Assembly: GCA_028820945.1 (NCBI GenBank)
Contig: JAPPHW010000138.1
Location: forward strand, 1-7,297
Direction of reading: 5' to 3'
DNA: 7,297 bases
From: Defluviicoccus sp.
GTDB lineage: Bacteria > Pseudomonadota > Alphaproteobacteria > MPNO01
In this document: positions 6,144-7,297 of the stretch, piece by piece
Numbering within the stretch: the stretch's first letter is position 1
How the letters are laid out: the number at the start of each line of letters is the position of its first letter
Program-made: the position numbers and the translations under genes
Notes under the pieces: model-generated
Told to the model about the DNA's origin: nothing
What the model saw: the letters and a program-made list of their open reading frames with translations, nothing else
Database searches by the model: none

Positions 6144-6171
6144 CCCGGCCCGCCCTTCGGGGCGGGCCGGG
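6144..6171 (+). other. Strong UUCG-loop hairpin between binding-protein and ATPase genes
   Basis: A perfect 12-base, all G-C stem (6144-6155 with 6160-6171) closes a TTCG loop through a C-G pair, the exceptionally stable cUUCGg tetraloop. It ends 2 bases before the AGGGAG ribosome site of the ATPase gene. No T tract follows, so it is not a classic intrinsic terminator. The placement fits an mRNA-stabilising or attenuating hairpin that keeps the binding protein more abundant than the ATPase and permease, an arrangement known from other binding-protein operons such as malE-malF. Confidence 0.75.
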
Positions 6172-6182
6172 ATAGGGAGCTC

Positions 6183-6947
6183 ATGGCCGAGAATTCAGTC
6201 CACGTCCAGATCGCCGCGCTGCGCAAGATCTACCAGACGCGGCGCGAGGAGATCGAGGCGATCCGGAATGTCGACATGGCCATCCGCGAGGGCGAGTTCG
6301 TGTCGATTCTGGGCCCGAGCGGCTGCGGCAAGTCGACATTGCTGATGGCGGTGGGCGGGCTGCTGCCGATCAGCGGGGGCTCGATCGAGATCGACCGCGA
6401 GGCGGTGACCGGTCCCAGGCGCGACACCGGCGTGGTCTTCCAGTCGCCGGTGCTGATGCCGTGGCGGACGATCGAGAAGAACGTGCTGTTCCCGATCGAG
6501 AGCCTCGGGCTGCGCGTGGCCGACTACCGGGACGGTGTCGACGCCCTCCTGGAGATGACCGGGCTCGGCGGGTTCGCCGACAACTTTCCGAGCGAGCTTT
6601 CCGGCGGGATGCAGCAACGGGTGGCGATCTGCCGCGCCTTGATCCACAACCCGACGCTCCTGCTGATGGACGAGCCGTTCAGCGCGCTCGACGCCATTAC
6701 TCGCGACGCCATGAACCAGGAGCTGCTGAGGATCTGGCAGGAGTTCCAGAAGACGGTGCTGTTCGTCACCCATTCGATCCGCGAGGCGGTGTTCCTGTCC
6801 GACCGCGTGTTCGTCATGTCGCCGCGCCCCGCCGTGATCAGCAAGATCGTCGACATCGACCTGCCGCGGCCGCGCACGCTGGACATCGAGGAGACGCCGG
6901 CGTTCAACGTCTATGTCGCCGAGCTGCGCAAGGCGATCGAGGGTTAA
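6183..6947 (+). CDS. ABC transporter ATP-binding protein (SsuB/TauB/ThiZ class)
   Basis: This 254-residue nucleotide-binding subunit is the usual length for the nitrate/sulfonate/taurine/pyrimidine importer class. All motifs are intact: Walker A GPSGCGKST (44-52), Q-loop Gln87 in VFQSPVLMPW, signature LSGGMQQR (139-146), Walker B LLLMDEP (159-165) with catalytic Glu164, D-loop SALD (167-170) and switch His197 in VTHS. The sequence PVLMPWRTIEKNV after the Q-loop is characteristic of this class. It powers import at the cytoplasmic face with the permease that starts 3 bases after its stop. The ATG at 6183 has AGGGAG only 3 bases upstream, a shorter spacer than usual, directly below the UUCG hairpin. 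ATPase synthesis may therefore be held below that of the binding protein. The substrate follows the binding protein and is not determined by this subunit. Confidence 0.95.
   Translation: MAENSVHVQIAALRKIYQTRREEIEAIRNVDMAIREGEFVSILGPSGCGKSTLLMAVGGLLPISGGSIEIDREAVTGPRRDTGVVFQSPVLMPWRTIEKNVLFPIESLGLRVADYRDGVDALLEMTGLGGFADNFPSELSGGMQQRVAICRALIHNPTLLLMDEPFSALDAITRDAMNQELLRIWQEFQKTVLFVTHSIREAVFLSDRVFVMSPRPAVISKIVDIDLPRPRTLDIEETPAFNVYVAELRKAIEG
6939..6943 (+). promoter_or_regulatory. Ribosome binding site of the permease gene
   Basis: GAGGG lies 7 bases before ATG 6951 and overlaps the last codons of the ATPase gene. This supports the permease start and coupled translation. Confidence 0.7.
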
Positions 6948-6950
6948 GCC

Positions 6951-7297
6951 ATGGCACAAGCGGAACGGAACGGATTTGGGGCGCAGATCGCGACGCAGGC
7001 GGTCAATCTCGCGCCCGCGACGGTGATCTCGATCGCGATCCTGGTCCTGTGGCAGGTCGTCGTGGTCGTGCTCAAGATTCCGGAGGCGATCCTGCCGACT
7101 CCGGTCCGCATTTTCGAGGTCATGGTCGAGCGCTACGACCTTCTACTGACCCACACCTGGCCGACGACGCTGCAATGCATCTACGGGTTCCTGCTCGCCG
7201 TCGCGGTCGGCGTCGGGCTCGGCATAATGCTCGCCTTCTCGCGGCTGTTCCGCACCGGGGTCTATCCGCTGGTGATCGCCTTCCAGGTGGTGCCCAA
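6951..7297 (+). CDS. ABC transporter permease (SsuC/TauC/ThiX class), N-terminal part
   Basis: The gene is cut by the window end after 115 full codons. The readable part has a short hydrophilic N-terminus and a first membrane helix at about 22-43 (ATVISIAILVLWQVVVVVL). A periplasmic link follows with LPTPVRIFEVM (49-59), then the start of the BPD_transp_1 domain: THTWPTTLQCIYGFLLAVAVGVG (about 68-90) and a further helix ending in YPLVIAFQVVP. This is the standard layout of the inner-membrane subunit of nitrate/sulfonate/pyrimidine-type importers. The domain opening ends in QVVP-(K or N), more like the QAIPK-type version seen in pyrimidine/riboflavin-type permeases than the RPIPP of sulfonate ones. 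That is a weak hint from memory, not a call. The EAA loop that contacts the ATPase lies beyond the window. It is the third gene of the importer operon. Confidence 0.92.
   Translation, partial: MAQAERNGFGAQIATQAVNLAPATVISIAILVLWQVVVVVLKIPEAILPTPVRIFEVMVERYDLLLTHTWPTTLQCIYGFLLAVAVGVGLGIMLAFSRLFRTGVYPLVIAFQVVP

Noticed and set aside
6144..6171. Intrinsic terminator after the binding-protein gene
   Set aside because: The stem is strong but is followed by ATAGGGAG rather than a T run, and the ATPase and permease genes must be transcribed through it.
6195..6959. A long minus-strand open frame opposite the ATPase gene
   Set aside because: It is antisense to a gene with every ABC motif intact and has no motifs of its own.

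Overview
The window is GC-rich chromosomal DNA (roughly two-thirds G+C by eye). Codon choice, the protein families and a palindromic intergenic repeat suggest an alphaproteobacterium, perhaps Rhodospirillales or Hyphomicrobiales; I cannot name the species. Coding density is high, no stretch above about 140 bases lacks a gene, and I see no tRNA, rRNA, CRISPR array, insertion sequence or phage gene.

The layout has three blocks. (1) Positions 1-1376, plus strand: the 3' end of a glutathione S-transferase, followed after 3 bases by a complete family III (CaiB/BaiF) CoA-transferase. (2) Positions 1466-4852, minus strand: a tightly packed operon read right to left. It holds a cupin protein, a stand-alone molybdopterin-binding subunit of the xanthine dehydrogenase family, and a PCu(A)C-type periplasmic copper chaperone. 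The first junction is 4 bases and the second is an ATGA overlap, so translation is probably coupled. Blocks 1 and 2 converge on an imperfect palindrome at about 1388-1486, which also supplies the last codons and stop of the chaperone gene. (3) Positions 4990-7297, plus strand: an ABC importer of the NMT1/SsuA/TauA class. It has a Tat-exported binding protein, an ATPase and the first 115 codons of a permease, and it runs off the window. Blocks 2 and 3 diverge from a 137-base control region with strong ribosome binding sites on both sides and a perfect 6+6 inverted repeat.

The most interesting reading is that blocks 2 and 3 form one uptake-and-oxidation locus. The importer would bring in a small, probably heterocyclic or aromatic solute. 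The molybdenum hydroxylase and the cupin would act on it inside the cell, and the CoA-transferase and glutathione S-transferase of block 1 may serve later steps. This is inference from gene order; no substrate can be read from the sequence. The molybdenum enzyme has no FAD or iron-sulfur partner genes beside it, carries unusual residues at normally conserved active-site loops, and shares its operon with a copper chaperone. Those are the features most worth following up.
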